Source: Pseudoteredinibacter isoporae_A | GTDB lineage: Bacteria; Pseudomonadota; Gammaproteobacteria; Pseudomonadales; Cellvibrionaceae | Assembly: GCF_040372805.1 (NCBI RefSeq) | Contig: NZ_BAABWJ010000001.1 | Location: 62,001 to 126,000 of the forward strand | Direction of reading: 5' to 3' | DNA: 64,000 nt | Part shown: positions 50,326-58,156 of the stretch, piece by piece | How the letters are laid out: every line of letters starts with the position of its first letter | Numbering within the stretch: position 1 is the stretch's first letter | Program-made: the position numbers and the translations under genes | Notes under the pieces: generated by a model | The model's database searches: none | Told to the model about the DNA's origin: nothing | Seen by the model: the letters and a program-made list of their open reading frames with translations, nothing else

Positions 50326-50976
50326 CTACCCACTAACCAGTTGTGAGAATAAAAGACGATGCAAGCGCAGATAGACATCCTCACGACTCAGCATTTCCGG
50401 CACAGCCAAGCGACGAAAGCGCAAAAAATGAGCAACATCCAACAGCAAGTGAGCATCGGTTTCAGGATCCGTTGTTTCCATCTGACGGTAAAACTCGTGG
50501 ATTCTTGGGTACAAACGATTACACAACTCATAGGCGAAGTTGCGCTGCTCTTCTTGAAGATGAAGGTCAAAATGGAAGGTCATCTCCACGGCTACGCCTT
50601 CACTGCGCTCGCTAATGTCGGATTCAATCAGCTCGGCCATATACTTGGCAAGCATGTCTACCAGGCCAGTGCGGTCATCCTCACGACGGGCCATGTCCAA
50701 ACCCGGTTGTAAATATTCGTCATACAGGGCCTCCCAACGCCCTTCAAACTCACTCAATACCGAATGCTTATAGTAAGCAAAAGCGTCGTGAAGAAGGGCT
50801 TCCAGGTCTTTGAAGTGGTATGTGGTTAAGGAGAGACTGACACCCGCTTCCTTGGCGATTGCTCTGTGAGTCAAGGCGCGATAACCCTGCTGGGCAAGAA
50901 CCCTAAGGGCGGCATCCAGGATTTGCTGGCGAGTTTGCTCACCTCGACTGCTGGTTTTCGCCGACTGCTGGGCCAT
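50326..50976 (-). CDS. TetR-family transcriptional regulator
   Basis: Regulator of 216 residues. The N-terminal HTH contains THRAIAKEAGVSLSLTTYHF; the C-terminal domain (about 60-216) has no recognised ligand signature, though its length and the FKDLEALLHDAF segment resemble several uncharacterised gammaproteobacterial members. It lies downstream of ampE on the same strand by 81 bases, so it may belong to the ampD-ampE unit or be separate. The target is unknown. Confidence 0.88.
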   Translation of the reverse strand: MAQQSAKTSSRGEQTRQQILDAALRVLAQQGYRALTHRAIAKEAGVSLSLTTYHFKDLEALLHDAFAYYKHSVLSEFEGRWEALYDEYLQPGLDMARREDDRTGLVDMLAKYMAELIESDISERSEGVAVEMTFHFDLHLQEEQRNFAYELCNRLYPRIHEFYRQMETTDPETDAHLLLDVAHFLRFRRLAVPEMLSREDVYLRLHRLLFSQLVSG

Positions 50977-51057
50977 GAAAAGATCCTACTCAAAAAGCGC
51001 CATGATAACAGGCTGGGGCCAAGCTGTAGAGACAACTTGGCCCAAAGGCGACTCCAT

Positions 51058-52038
51058 TCAGAGTGCCAACATCAGGTACACAGCCAGTGCACAGAGCCAG
51101 AATAGCCCCGTGCGGAAAAACAGGGATTGCAAAGCTTCCATCTCGCAACAGATCGCATCGCAATCAAGTTTACAATCCACCTCAATGTCCAGAGCACCAC
51201 CTACGGCATTGCCTAACACCTTCTTCGACGGCGTTTTGAAACAAAGCAAGCTGTCACGCCAGCGTTGCATACAGCTGATGAAGTTTCCGGTAATGGCGAA
51301 GCTCAACCCCAGAACCCGAACCACCGGCCACTCCAGCAACCATATCAACTTAGCGAGAGGGCCCGCAGAGATAGGCCCGTCTTCAGAGGCGACACTCGGT
51401 TCTTCCGCACTCGACTCGGCCAATTCTGTACCCACGGCCTCACCTTCTTTCGTAGCCTCTACTTCAGCCGCTTGAATCTGAGCATCGTGGGCTAATAGCT
51501 GGGCTTGGTTCTCATTGTAGAAAATACGCAGAATCCGGTAAGCCAGAGCCGCTAAAGGCCCTAGCATGGCAAACCAGAAAAACACCACAAACACCCGTTC
51601 CATGGCTCGATAGGCCGCATTCAACAAACTCTGGTGGTACAACTCGGCCCGCTCCTCTGGCAGTTGCTCATTGGCCGGGCTGGCCTGTAAATCAACCGCG
51701 GCTGCTTTCAAGGCTTCTTCATCTGAGCCTCTGACCGCCGCAATAAACGCCTGAACCTGTGTTTTGAAATCGTCTCGACCAACACTGTAGAGCAAGATAA
51801 ACGCCGTAATCGCAAATTCGATCAATCGATTGTGCCCCGCACTCCACTGCAAGGCATACGCCGCCACTGCCATCGGAACCAGAGCCGCAATTAGCCAGTA
51901 CAGCCAGGGACGGTTTTTGAGGCTATTACCGGAAATAGCATCGAGCCAAGGCTTTGCCCATTGATCAATATGGAGCCAGGAAGGTATCCCAAACCATCGC
52001 ACACAGATCAAGGCAATCAATAAAACAGTCAGTTGCAT
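51058..52038 (-). CDS. ampE: AmpE, inner-membrane protein of the amp system
   Basis: Membrane protein of 326 residues of the AmpE family (CobD/CbiB-like fold). Helices lie near residues 3-20 and 46-95, and a further one lies at the C-terminal end (LFWLCALAVYLMLAL). The conserved blocks are LYSVGRDDFKTQVQAFIAAV and NAAYRAMERVFVVFFWFAML. It is encoded with ampD in many gammaproteobacteria and is thought to sense or signal cell-wall state. An acidic Ala/Glu-rich stretch (about 190-225) is inserted. A GTG four codons upstream with GGGAG before it is an alternative start. It follows ampD by 40 bases on the same strand. Confidence 0.92.
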   Translation of the reverse strand: MQLTVLLIALICVRWFGIPSWLHIDQWAKPWLDAISGNSLKNRPWLYWLIAALVPMAVAAYALQWSAGHNRLIEFAITAFILLYSVGRDDFKTQVQAFIAAVRGSDEEALKAAAVDLQASPANEQLPEERAELYHQSLLNAAYRAMERVFVVFFWFAMLGPLAALAYRILRIFYNENQAQLLAHDAQIQAAEVEATKEGEAVGTELAESSAEEPSVASEDGPISAGPLAKLIWLLEWPVVRVLGLSFAITGNFISCMQRWRDSLLCFKTPSKKVLGNAVGGALDIEVDCKLDCDAICCEMEALQSLFFRTGLFWLCALAVYLMLAL

Positions 52039-52078
52039 AGTCTCACCCACTTTTGAAAGTCTCCCTGGTTAGACGAGG

Positions 52079-52693
52079 CTAGTTACCAGATTTGTCATCA
52101 GGGGACGTAAAAAACTGCTGTAATTCACTTTCGTAACGTGTCCAGTCGAAGCATGGGCCGGGATCGGTTTTTCGCCCTGGCGCAATGTCACTGTGGCCAC
52201 ATATATTAAAACCCTGTACTTTGGAGGCGCTCTTATCTTCTGTACAGACGATCCTGGGGCACTGCCGGACCAGTTGTCGGCTCAAATCCGCCAGAGCCTG
52301 GTATTGCGCATCGGTGAAGGCTTGCTCATCACACCCCTCGAGTTCGATGCCAATACTGTAATCGTTGCAATTCTCTCGCCCAGAAAAACTCGACTGCCCG
52401 GCATGCCAGGCACGCTCAAAGATATCCACAAACTGAATGACATCTCCGTTGCGATCGATTAAAAAATGGGCAGACACTTCAAGATCGGCAATGGTTTCGA
52501 AATATTCATGAGCCTTGCAGTCGAGTTGGTTGCAAAAGAAATCTTCAATGTGATTCGCACCAAACTGCCCAGGGGGCAAACTGATGTTATGAATAACCAA
52601 CAGGGACACGTCCTCAGGCTCTGGCCGCTGATTAAAGTTCGGGGACGGACATGCCCGAATATGGTGCAGCCAACCGCTGTCTTTCTCGTTCAA
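52079..52693 (-). CDS. ampD: 1,6-anhydro-N-acetylmuramyl-L-alanine amidase AmpD
   Basis: Cytoplasmic zinc amidase that cuts the peptide from anhydroMurNAc during wall recycling and so keeps AmpR-type induction low. About 204 residues from a TTG at 52693, chosen because AGGGG stands seven bases upstream and this N-terminus (LNEKDSGWLHHIRACPSPNF) aligns with family AmpD; the frame is open 30 codons further. Zinc ligands are the His in LLVIHNISLPPG and the His and Asp in GHSDIAPGRKTDPG, with the catalytic Lys in GRKTDPG. It is divergent from nadE and followed by ampE. Confidence 0.93.
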   Translation of the reverse strand: MNEKDSGWLHHIRACPSPNFNQRPEPEDVSLLVIHNISLPPGQFGANHIEDFFCNQLDCKAHEYFETIADLEVSAHFLIDRNGDVIQFVDIFERAWHAGQSSFSGRENCNDYSIGIELEGCDEQAFTDAQYQALADLSRQLVRQCPRIVCTEDKSASKVQGFNICGHSDIAPGRKTDPGPCFDWTRYESELQQFFTSPDDKSGN

Positions 52694-52800
52694 ATGCTGT
52701 CCCCTACAAACCCAAAGCCGTTGATATATTTCGCTGACGCGATGAATGACATAAAATGTCCACCTGTTAATTCTAACGCCCAACTAAGCGAGATAACACT

Positions 52801-53640
52801 ATGCAAGCTGCAGACATTATTGCTGAAATGAAAGTACTCCCGGAGATCGATCCTGCACGGGAAGTGGCACGCCGAGTTGCTTTTATCAAAGCTATATTGC
52901 AGCAAGCCAACAGCAAAACGCTGGTATTGGGTATCAGCGGTGGTGTTGATTCTACCACCTGTGGCCGACTGGCTCAGTTAGCCATTGAGGAGTTGAATCA
53001 GGACGGAGAGGAAGGCTATCAATTTATTGCCGTTCGCCTCCCTTACGGCACACAAAAAGATGAAGATGAAGCCCAATTGTCCCTACGCTTTATTCAGGCC
53101 AGCCATTCGCTCAGCGTGAACATCAAAGCCGCAGCCGATGGCGCTCACACCTCAACATTGGGTGCGATTGCCGAAGCCGGCTTGGATCAAGGCAGCGATG
53201 CCCAACAGGACTTTGTCAAAGGCAATGTAAAAGCGCGCTGCCGAATGCTTGTGCAATACGAGATTGCCGGCCTCTACAATGGTTTGGTTCTGGGAACGGA
53301 CCACTCTGCCGAAAACATCACTGGCTTTTACACAAAATGGGGTGATGGCGCCTGCGATATGGCACCGCTGTTTGGCCTGAGCAAGCGACAAGTTCGACAA
53401 GTTGCTGCCTACTTGGGCGCACCCGAACAGCTGGTTCACAAAACACCTACGGCCGACCTGGAATGCCTGGTTCCTCAAAAAGCCGATGAGCAAGCACTCG
53501 GCTTGTCCTATGAACAAATTGATGATTTTCTGGAAGGGAAAAATCAGGATCCTGAAGTGGAAACCAAGTTGATCCACATCTATCTGCGCACTCAACATAA
53601 ACGCCAGCCTATACCGACCGTATACGATCTGGACAACTGA
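52801..53640 (+). CDS. nadE: Ammonia-dependent NAD+ synthetase
   Basis: Final step of NAD synthesis: amidation of deamido-NAD+ with ATP and ammonia. It has 279 residues, the length of the short ammonia-using form without a glutaminase domain. The PP-loop SGGVDSTTCGRLAQ (about 47-60) activates ATP, and GTDHSAENITGFYTKWGDGA and KTPTADLECLVPQKADE are family blocks. It is divergent from ampD with 107 bases between starts and is followed four bases later by pilS, so it may supply the promoter of the pilS-pilR pair. Confidence 0.96.
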   Translation: MQAADIIAEMKVLPEIDPAREVARRVAFIKAILQQANSKTLVLGISGGVDSTTCGRLAQLAIEELNQDGEEGYQFIAVRLPYGTQKDEDEAQLSLRFIQASHSLSVNIKAAADGAHTSTLGAIAEAGLDQGSDAQQDFVKGNVKARCRMLVQYEIAGLYNGLVLGTDHSAENITGFYTKWGDGACDMAPLFGLSKRQVRQVAAYLGAPEQLVHKTPTADLECLVPQKADEQALGLSYEQIDDFLEGKNQDPEVETKLIHIYLRTQHKRQPIPTVYDLDN

Positions 53641-53644
53641 ACCC

Positions 53645-55231
53645 ATGAGCACAGCCGAAGCCCCCAATCGCTTACCGGAATCCAGCCTGCGAATACTGAG
53701 GGTGTACAGCTACTATCGCTTTGTCCTGAGCGCCTTGCTATTGGCCATGTTTGCCGGTGGTATCAGCCGAGACATTTTTGGCTCCAGTGATCCACGGTTG
53801 TTTTTTCATACGGCAATTGCCTATTGCCTGCTAAGCGCCTTCAGCTTGATACGTGTTTGGTGGGGGTCGCAAACCGCACGAACCGAGCAGGTGTTTGCAA
53901 CCATTGTGATCGACTTGCTGTTTATCAGTTTGTTGACCTACAGCAGCGGCGGCACCAGCAGCGGCCTGGGGTATCTATTTTTTATTACGGTAATTACCGC
54001 AAGCCTGTTTATCCAGGGGCAAATACATTATGCCCTTGCGGCATTGGCAAGCATCTTCCTGCTCACCAGTGAGCTTCTTATCTCCCCGATTGATCAACGT
54101 AATGTGTTTTCCGCTGGCGCCATTGGTGCGCTGCTGTTTCTGGTATCCGGAATTTTCCAGAACGTCAGCCTACGCCTCCAATTGAGCGAACGAGCCGCCT
54201 TGGAGCAAGCGGCTCACGCACGCTACCTTGAACAACTGACTCACCGGATTGTCGCGCGGCTGTATACCGGCATCGTCGTCGTCAATAAACATAATGAGGT
54301 GGAAATCATCAATCAATCCGCCAAACTGTTGCTGAACTGTGAAAGCGATTTGACGGAATTACCCTTCTCTCTCGATCAATTACCAGATCTGCAAGAACAT
54401 CTGAAACAGTGGCAAGAGAAACCTCAAAATACGGCACAGATCATTCAGTTTCATAACAACCCTCAAGAACTTCGTATCGGCTTTGTTCAACAGGGCGAAG
54501 ACACTCTGATCTTTATCGATGATAACCGGCAGATTCACAATCAAGCCCAGCAACTTAAGCTGGCCTCTTTGGGCCGATTGACCGCCTCGATTGCCCATGA
54601 AATCAGAAACCCTCTGGGGGCTCTTAGCCACGCCAATCAGCTGCTACAGGAATCACCAGAAATCCACGAGGACGACAAACGCCTTACCGAAATTATCGAC
54701 AACCACTGCATGAGAGTGAATGGCATCATTGAAAGTGTCCTCCATATGTCTCGCCGTAGGGCCGCTAAAACTGAAGCCGTAGAGCTCAACCAATGGTGCA
54801 GTGAATTCTGCAAACGGTACAGCAGTGAAAACGGAGCGTATATTCGCACTCACTCCCTGGCAAACAATTTGAACAGCGCCTGCGACCCTCACCAGATGGA
54901 TCAGGTCCTAAGTAATCTGGTGGATAATGGCGTTCGATACAGTGAAGAATTCAGTAGCGACGCAAAAGTCGAGTTGATTCTCGATCGAGAGAAGGACACC
55001 CAGCGTCCAATAATTGATATTGTGGACAGTGGCCCGGGAATATCCGAAAAAGAGCTCGGGAAAATTTTTGAACCTTTCTACACGACACACCATGCAGGCT
55101 CTGGGCTGGGCCTGTACCTGGTGAAAGAACTGTGCGAAGCCAATCAAGTTTCTATTTTTATCAAAGAAAGTCGCCCCGGACATAATTGTTTTCGACTTCG
55201 CTTTCCTGACCCAGAGGCACTATTGCAATGA
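53645..55231 (+). CDS. pilS: Sensor histidine kinase PilS
   Basis: Inner-membrane kinase of 528 residues controlling type IV pilus genes through PilR. Six hydrophobic helices occupy about residues 20-180, followed by a PAS-like cytoplasmic domain, the H-box with phospho-accepting His318 (TASIAHEIRNPLGALSHANQ) and the HATPase part with VLSNLVDNGVRYSE, DSGPGISE and HAGSGLGLYLVKEL. In Pseudomonas PilS the helices sense pilin directly. Its stop overlaps the pilR start by four bases (ATGA). Confidence 0.95.
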   Translation: MSTAEAPNRLPESSLRILRVYSYYRFVLSALLLAMFAGGISRDIFGSSDPRLFFHTAIAYCLLSAFSLIRVWWGSQTARTEQVFATIVIDLLFISLLTYSSGGTSSGLGYLFFITVITASLFIQGQIHYALAALASIFLLTSELLISPIDQRNVFSAGAIGALLFLVSGIFQNVSLRLQLSERAALEQAAHARYLEQLTHRIVARLYTGIVVVNKHNEVEIINQSAKLLLNCESDLTELPFSLDQLPDLQEHLKQWQEKPQNTAQIIQFHNNPQELRIGFVQQGEDTLIFIDDNRQIHNQAQQLKLASLGRLTASIAHEIRNPLGALSHANQLLQESPEIHEDDKRLTEIIDNHCMRVNGIIESVLHMSRRRAAKTEAVELNQWCSEFCKRYSSENGAYIRTHSLANNLNSACDPHQMDQVLSNLVDNGVRYSEEFSSDAKVELILDREKDTQRPIIDIVDSGPGISEKELGKIFEPFYTTHHAGSGLGLYLVKELCEANQVSIFIKESRPGHNCFRLRFPDPEALLQ

Positions 55232-56583
55232 GCAAAGCTCGTAGAGTTTTAGTAATTGATGATGAACCCGATATCCGTGAGCTATTAGAAATCACACTCG
55301 GGCGCATGGGGCTGGACACCATTGCAGCCGGCGATTGTAAAAGTGCCCGCCGCCTGCTGAAAGAAGAAGAATTCGATCTCTGCCTCACCGATTTAAAACT
55401 GCCCGATGGGGATGGTATTGAACTGGTTAAAGCCGTACAGGAGCTCGACTATGCTCTTCCTGTTGCTGTTTTTACCGCTCACGGTAACACCGACACAGCT
55501 ATTACGGCGATGAAGGCGGGTGCTTATGATTTCGTTTCAAAACCCGTCAATTTGGAGCAATTACGCGCACTGGTACACAGCGCACTGGAAGTAAAAAGCA
55601 AAGCCGCCAAGTCAACCAAAGATAAAGGTCCGGGTTTCGTCGGTGAATCGAGTGTCACCAAACAACTGAAAAAACAAATTCGTAAACTGGCTCAATCCCA
55701 AGCCCCCATATACATCTCCGGAGAGTCCGGGAGTGGTAAAGAAGTAGTCGCTCGCTCCATTCATTATCAAGGCCCGAGAGCTGAAGGGCCCTTTATTCCG
55801 GTGAACTGCGGTGCTATCCCGGCAGAACTGATGGAAAGTGAGTTTTTTGGGCATAAAAAAGGCGCGTTTACCGGCGCTCATCAGGACAAAATTGGCTTGT
55901 TTCAAGCGGCCGATGGAGGCACTCTGTTTTTGGACGAAGTTGCCGACCTCCCTTTGGATATGCAAGTCAAACTGTTGCGTGCCATCCAGGAAAAAGCCAT
56001 TCGCCCGGTCGGCGCACAAGCAGAAATATCCATTAATGTGCGAGTTCTCAGTGCAACCCACAAAGATCTCCAAGCTGAAGTCGCCTCACAACGTTTTCGC
56101 AGTGACTTGTTCTACCGCATCAATGTGATTGAGGTTTCCGTACCGGCATTGCGTGAACGCAAAGAAGACATTGCCGCTCTGTGTGATTACTTTCTCAGCC
56201 GAATTGCCAATGACATTGGACTGGACCCGGCCACCTTAAGCGAAAAAGCCAAACAGCGGCTGCACAACTATCACTTCCCAGGTAATGTCCGGGAACTGGA
56301 AAACATCCTGGAACGCGCCTTCACACTTTGCGAAGACGATGTGATTCATGAATCTGATCTGTTTATCAGCGAGGCCCCTAGCAGTCCAACCACGCCAAGC
56401 AAACAAAAGCATGCGCTCGAAGGACGAAGCCTTGACGATTACCTGATTGAAATTGAGAAGGAATTTCTCCTGAGCGCATTGGAAGAATGCCGCTGGAATA
56501 AAACCGCTGCCGCCGAGAGTCTGGGCATTACCTTCCGCTCTTTTCGCTATAGGCTTAAGAAACTGGGATTAGAAGACGCCTAA
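55228..56583 (+). CDS. pilR: Sigma-54-dependent response regulator PilR
   Basis: NtrC-class activator of 451 residues. The receiver domain has the phospho-accepting Asp55 (LTDLKLPDGDG). The AAA+ domain has Walker A GESGSGKE, the sigma-54 contact GAFTGA and Walker B GGTLFLDEVADLP. The C-terminal Fis-type HTH ends in NKTAAAESLGITFRSFRYR. It activates pilin transcription with sigma-54 when phosphorylated by PilS. Pilin and minor-pilin genes follow within a few hundred bases. Confidence 0.96.
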   Translation: MSKARRVLVIDDEPDIRELLEITLGRMGLDTIAAGDCKSARRLLKEEEFDLCLTDLKLPDGDGIELVKAVQELDYALPVAVFTAHGNTDTAITAMKAGAYDFVSKPVNLEQLRALVHSALEVKSKAAKSTKDKGPGFVGESSVTKQLKKQIRKLAQSQAPIYISGESGSGKEVVARSIHYQGPRAEGPFIPVNCGAIPAELMESEFFGHKKGAFTGAHQDKIGLFQAADGGTLFLDEVADLPLDMQVKLLRAIQEKAIRPVGAQAEISINVRVLSATHKDLQAEVASQRFRSDLFYRINVIEVSVPALRERKEDIAALCDYFLSRIANDIGLDPATLSEKAKQRLHNYHFPGNVRELENILERAFTLCEDDVIHESDLFISEAPSSPTTPSKQKHALEGRSLDDYLIEIEKEFLLSALEECRWNKTAAAESLGITFRSFRYRLKKLGLEDA

Positions 56584-56663
56584 TCAAAGCGCCATTTGGC
56601 CTATACATAACAGGATAAAAAGCCCCGCATGCCCTAGAGTCAAAACCATACCCAATGGTTAGC

Positions 56664-56693
56664 GTGTGCCTCGTATTACATCCCGAGGCACAC
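56664..56693 (+). promoter_or_regulatory. Hairpin that sequesters the fimT ribosome binding site
   Basis: GTGTGCCTCG (56664-56673) is perfectly complementary to CGAGGCACAC (56684-56693), with a ten-base loop. The right arm contains the GAGG Shine-Dalgarno sequence and ends one base before the fimT ATG at 56695, so the folded leader would block translation initiation. Confidence 0.75.
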
Positions 56694-56694
56694 C

Positions 56695-57267
56695 ATGGCA
56701 ATTCGATCAACAAAGATGATAAATGTTGAGGGTTTCAGCATTATTGAAACCCTCATCATCATAATATTGATAGCAATCGTTGGCGCACTGGCTCTGCCCA
56801 ATATGCGCAGCTTCTTCCACAAGAGCAACGCTGAAACCAGCGCCCGTCAATTGCTCGGTGCGCTCCAGGCAACACGGGCCGCAGCCGTGCAATCAAGAAA
56901 TATCGCCACCCTATGCCCGACTTATGACGGCATCAGCTGCAGTCGTCGTTGGGATGACCAATTGATGGTATTTATTGATTCCAACAAAAATGGGAAACGT
57001 TCAGAAGACGAAGAAATTATCCATGTGCGAAGCGGTTTACAAAGTGGCGCATATATCCAATGGAGCGCTTTTCGTAATCCCAAGTATTACATTCAATATC
57101 GCCCTGATGGCAGCACAAACTACCACAACGGCACCTTCGCGTACTGCCCGCCAATCGACCCGAAGATTAACCACAGGCAAATCAAAATCAATCGGGCCGG
57201 AAGACCCCGAATCGCCTTTAAGCACGAACACAAAAAGAAGTTCTGCAAAAAGAAAAAGGCCAAGTGA
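56695..57267 (+). CDS. fimT: Type IV prepilin-like protein FimT (GspH type)
   Basis: Minor pilin of 190 residues. The class III leader VEG/FSIIETLIIIILIAIVG has the prepilin-peptidase site after Gly and Glu5 in place. The globular part contains an S-A-R-Q-L-L-G-A-L-Q-A-T-R-A-A-A helix typical of GspH/FimT and a very basic tail (KHEHKKKFCKKKKAK). In other bacteria FimT/ComP-like pilins bind DNA during uptake, and the basic tail would suit that, but this is inference. Its ribosome binding site is buried in a hairpin. It lies downstream of pilR and is convergent with pilE; the stop codon is inside the shared terminator stem. Confidence 0.9.
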   Translation: MAIRSTKMINVEGFSIIETLIIIILIAIVGALALPNMRSFFHKSNAETSARQLLGALQATRAAAVQSRNIATLCPTYDGISCSRRWDDQLMVFIDSNKNGKRSEDEEIIHVRSGLQSGAYIQWSAFRNPKYYIQYRPDGSTNYHNGTFAYCPPIDPKINHRQIKINRAGRPRIAFKHEHKKKFCKKKKAK

Positions 57268-57284
57268 GCATCACTTGGCCTTTT
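57254..57284. terminator. Bidirectional terminator between fimT and pilE
   Basis: AAAAGGCCAAGTGA / TCACTTGGCCTTTT, fourteen perfect pairs with a three-base loop. The flanking A and T runs give U-tracts in both directions. It includes the fimT stop codon and ends the pilE operon. Confidence 0.93.
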
Positions 57285-57307
57285 CTTTGACAACAGTTAA
57301 CGCGGAA

Positions 57308-57790
57308 TTATCGCCAGCATTTCTTGATTTTGGTTTGGTCACTCACATCCTTTACGCCTTTTACCCCTGAATTAGAGTACGTTAGCGCATTGCAATCCCC
57401 ATCTTTAAACTTACCGTTTGGGGTCGCCGTCAATGTATAGGTCCGGCAAATTGTATCGGTATCAGGCGCACAACCTGCAGGCCCGACCGCAATAGTGAGT
57501 TTATAGTTTTCATTTTCGCTTAAGTCGCTGGCCATCCCCAAACCACAAGCAACACCCGAACAGCTGCTATTACCCTTAACAACCGTGGTATAAGAAACGT
57601 ACTGGGCAAAGAATTGTTCTTGCTTTGATGCTGCCTTCAACAGTATTTCTCTACCTTCTACGCGTTTACCACGCATCCCAGCTTCACCAAAATAAGGAAC
57701 AGCGACCGCTGCGATAATGCCAATAACGGCAACCACTATCATCAACTCTATCAAGGAAAACCCGCGCGTCGCGTAACTTGGTGCTGCCAT
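57308..57790 (-). CDS. pilE: Type IV pilin PilE (minor pilin)
   Basis: Pilin of 160 residues. The leader MAAPSYATRG is cut before FSLIELMIVVAVIGIIAAVAVP, with Glu5. The globular domain has four or more Cys (SSCSGVACG, GCAPDTDTICRTY, DGDCN, KKCWR) that would form disulfides, and a C-terminal Cys-bounded loop. It is the last gene of the minor-pilin operon, following pilY2, as in Pseudomonas. It primes or joins the pilus tip complex rather than being the main subunit; that assignment rests on position. Confidence 0.9.
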   Translation of the reverse strand: MAAPSYATRGFSLIELMIVVAVIGIIAAVAVPYFGEAGMRGKRVEGREILLKAASKQEQFFAQYVSYTTVVKGNSSCSGVACGLGMASDLSENENYKLTIAVGPAGCAPDTDTICRTYTLTATPNGKFKDGDCNALTYSNSGVKGVKDVSDQTKIKKCWR

Positions 57791-57828
57791 AAACCCCTCC
57801 CATTAGGCGCTGTCAGTTAAATACCATC

Positions 57829-58146
57829 TCAGTTTAGCAGCTTCAGCCGTTCAATATAGAAGATATTCGACTTTTCATCATATCGCACAAAGTATTCTAC
57901 ACTCTGACCGATTTTCAGAGCAAAGCGGTTAACGGTTTTGCCTTTGGCATCACTAACCTTAAAATTCAATGGCATGGAAAAGCGTCGATCATCGATAACG
58001 AGCTGCTGATCATCATGATGGACGTAATCAACTGTACCACGCAATAGGCCAACCAACTGAACGGGTTGAGGCCCCTCGTCCTGAGCAAAAGCAGGTGTCA
58101 CAAAACCTAATACGGTAAGCGTACACAAAATGGCAATTGCTTTCAT
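57829..58146 (-). CDS. pilY2: PilY2-like small periplasmic protein
   Basis: Exported protein of 105 residues with a signal peptide ending near PAFAQDEG (residue 22). The mature part is short and beta-rich (VQLVGLLRGTVDYVHHDDQQ, IGQSVEYFVRYD). It matches the place of PilY2 between pilY1 and pilE; its role in fimbrial biogenesis is poorly known. AGGAGAG precedes the ATG, and the pilY1 stop is ten bases upstream. Confidence 0.75.
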   Translation of the reverse strand: MKAIAILCTLTVLGFVTPAFAQDEGPQPVQLVGLLRGTVDYVHHDDQQLVIDDRRFSMPLNFKVSDAKGKTVNRFALKIGQSVEYFVRYDEKSNIFYIERLKLLN

Positions 58147-58156
58147 CTCGCTCTCC

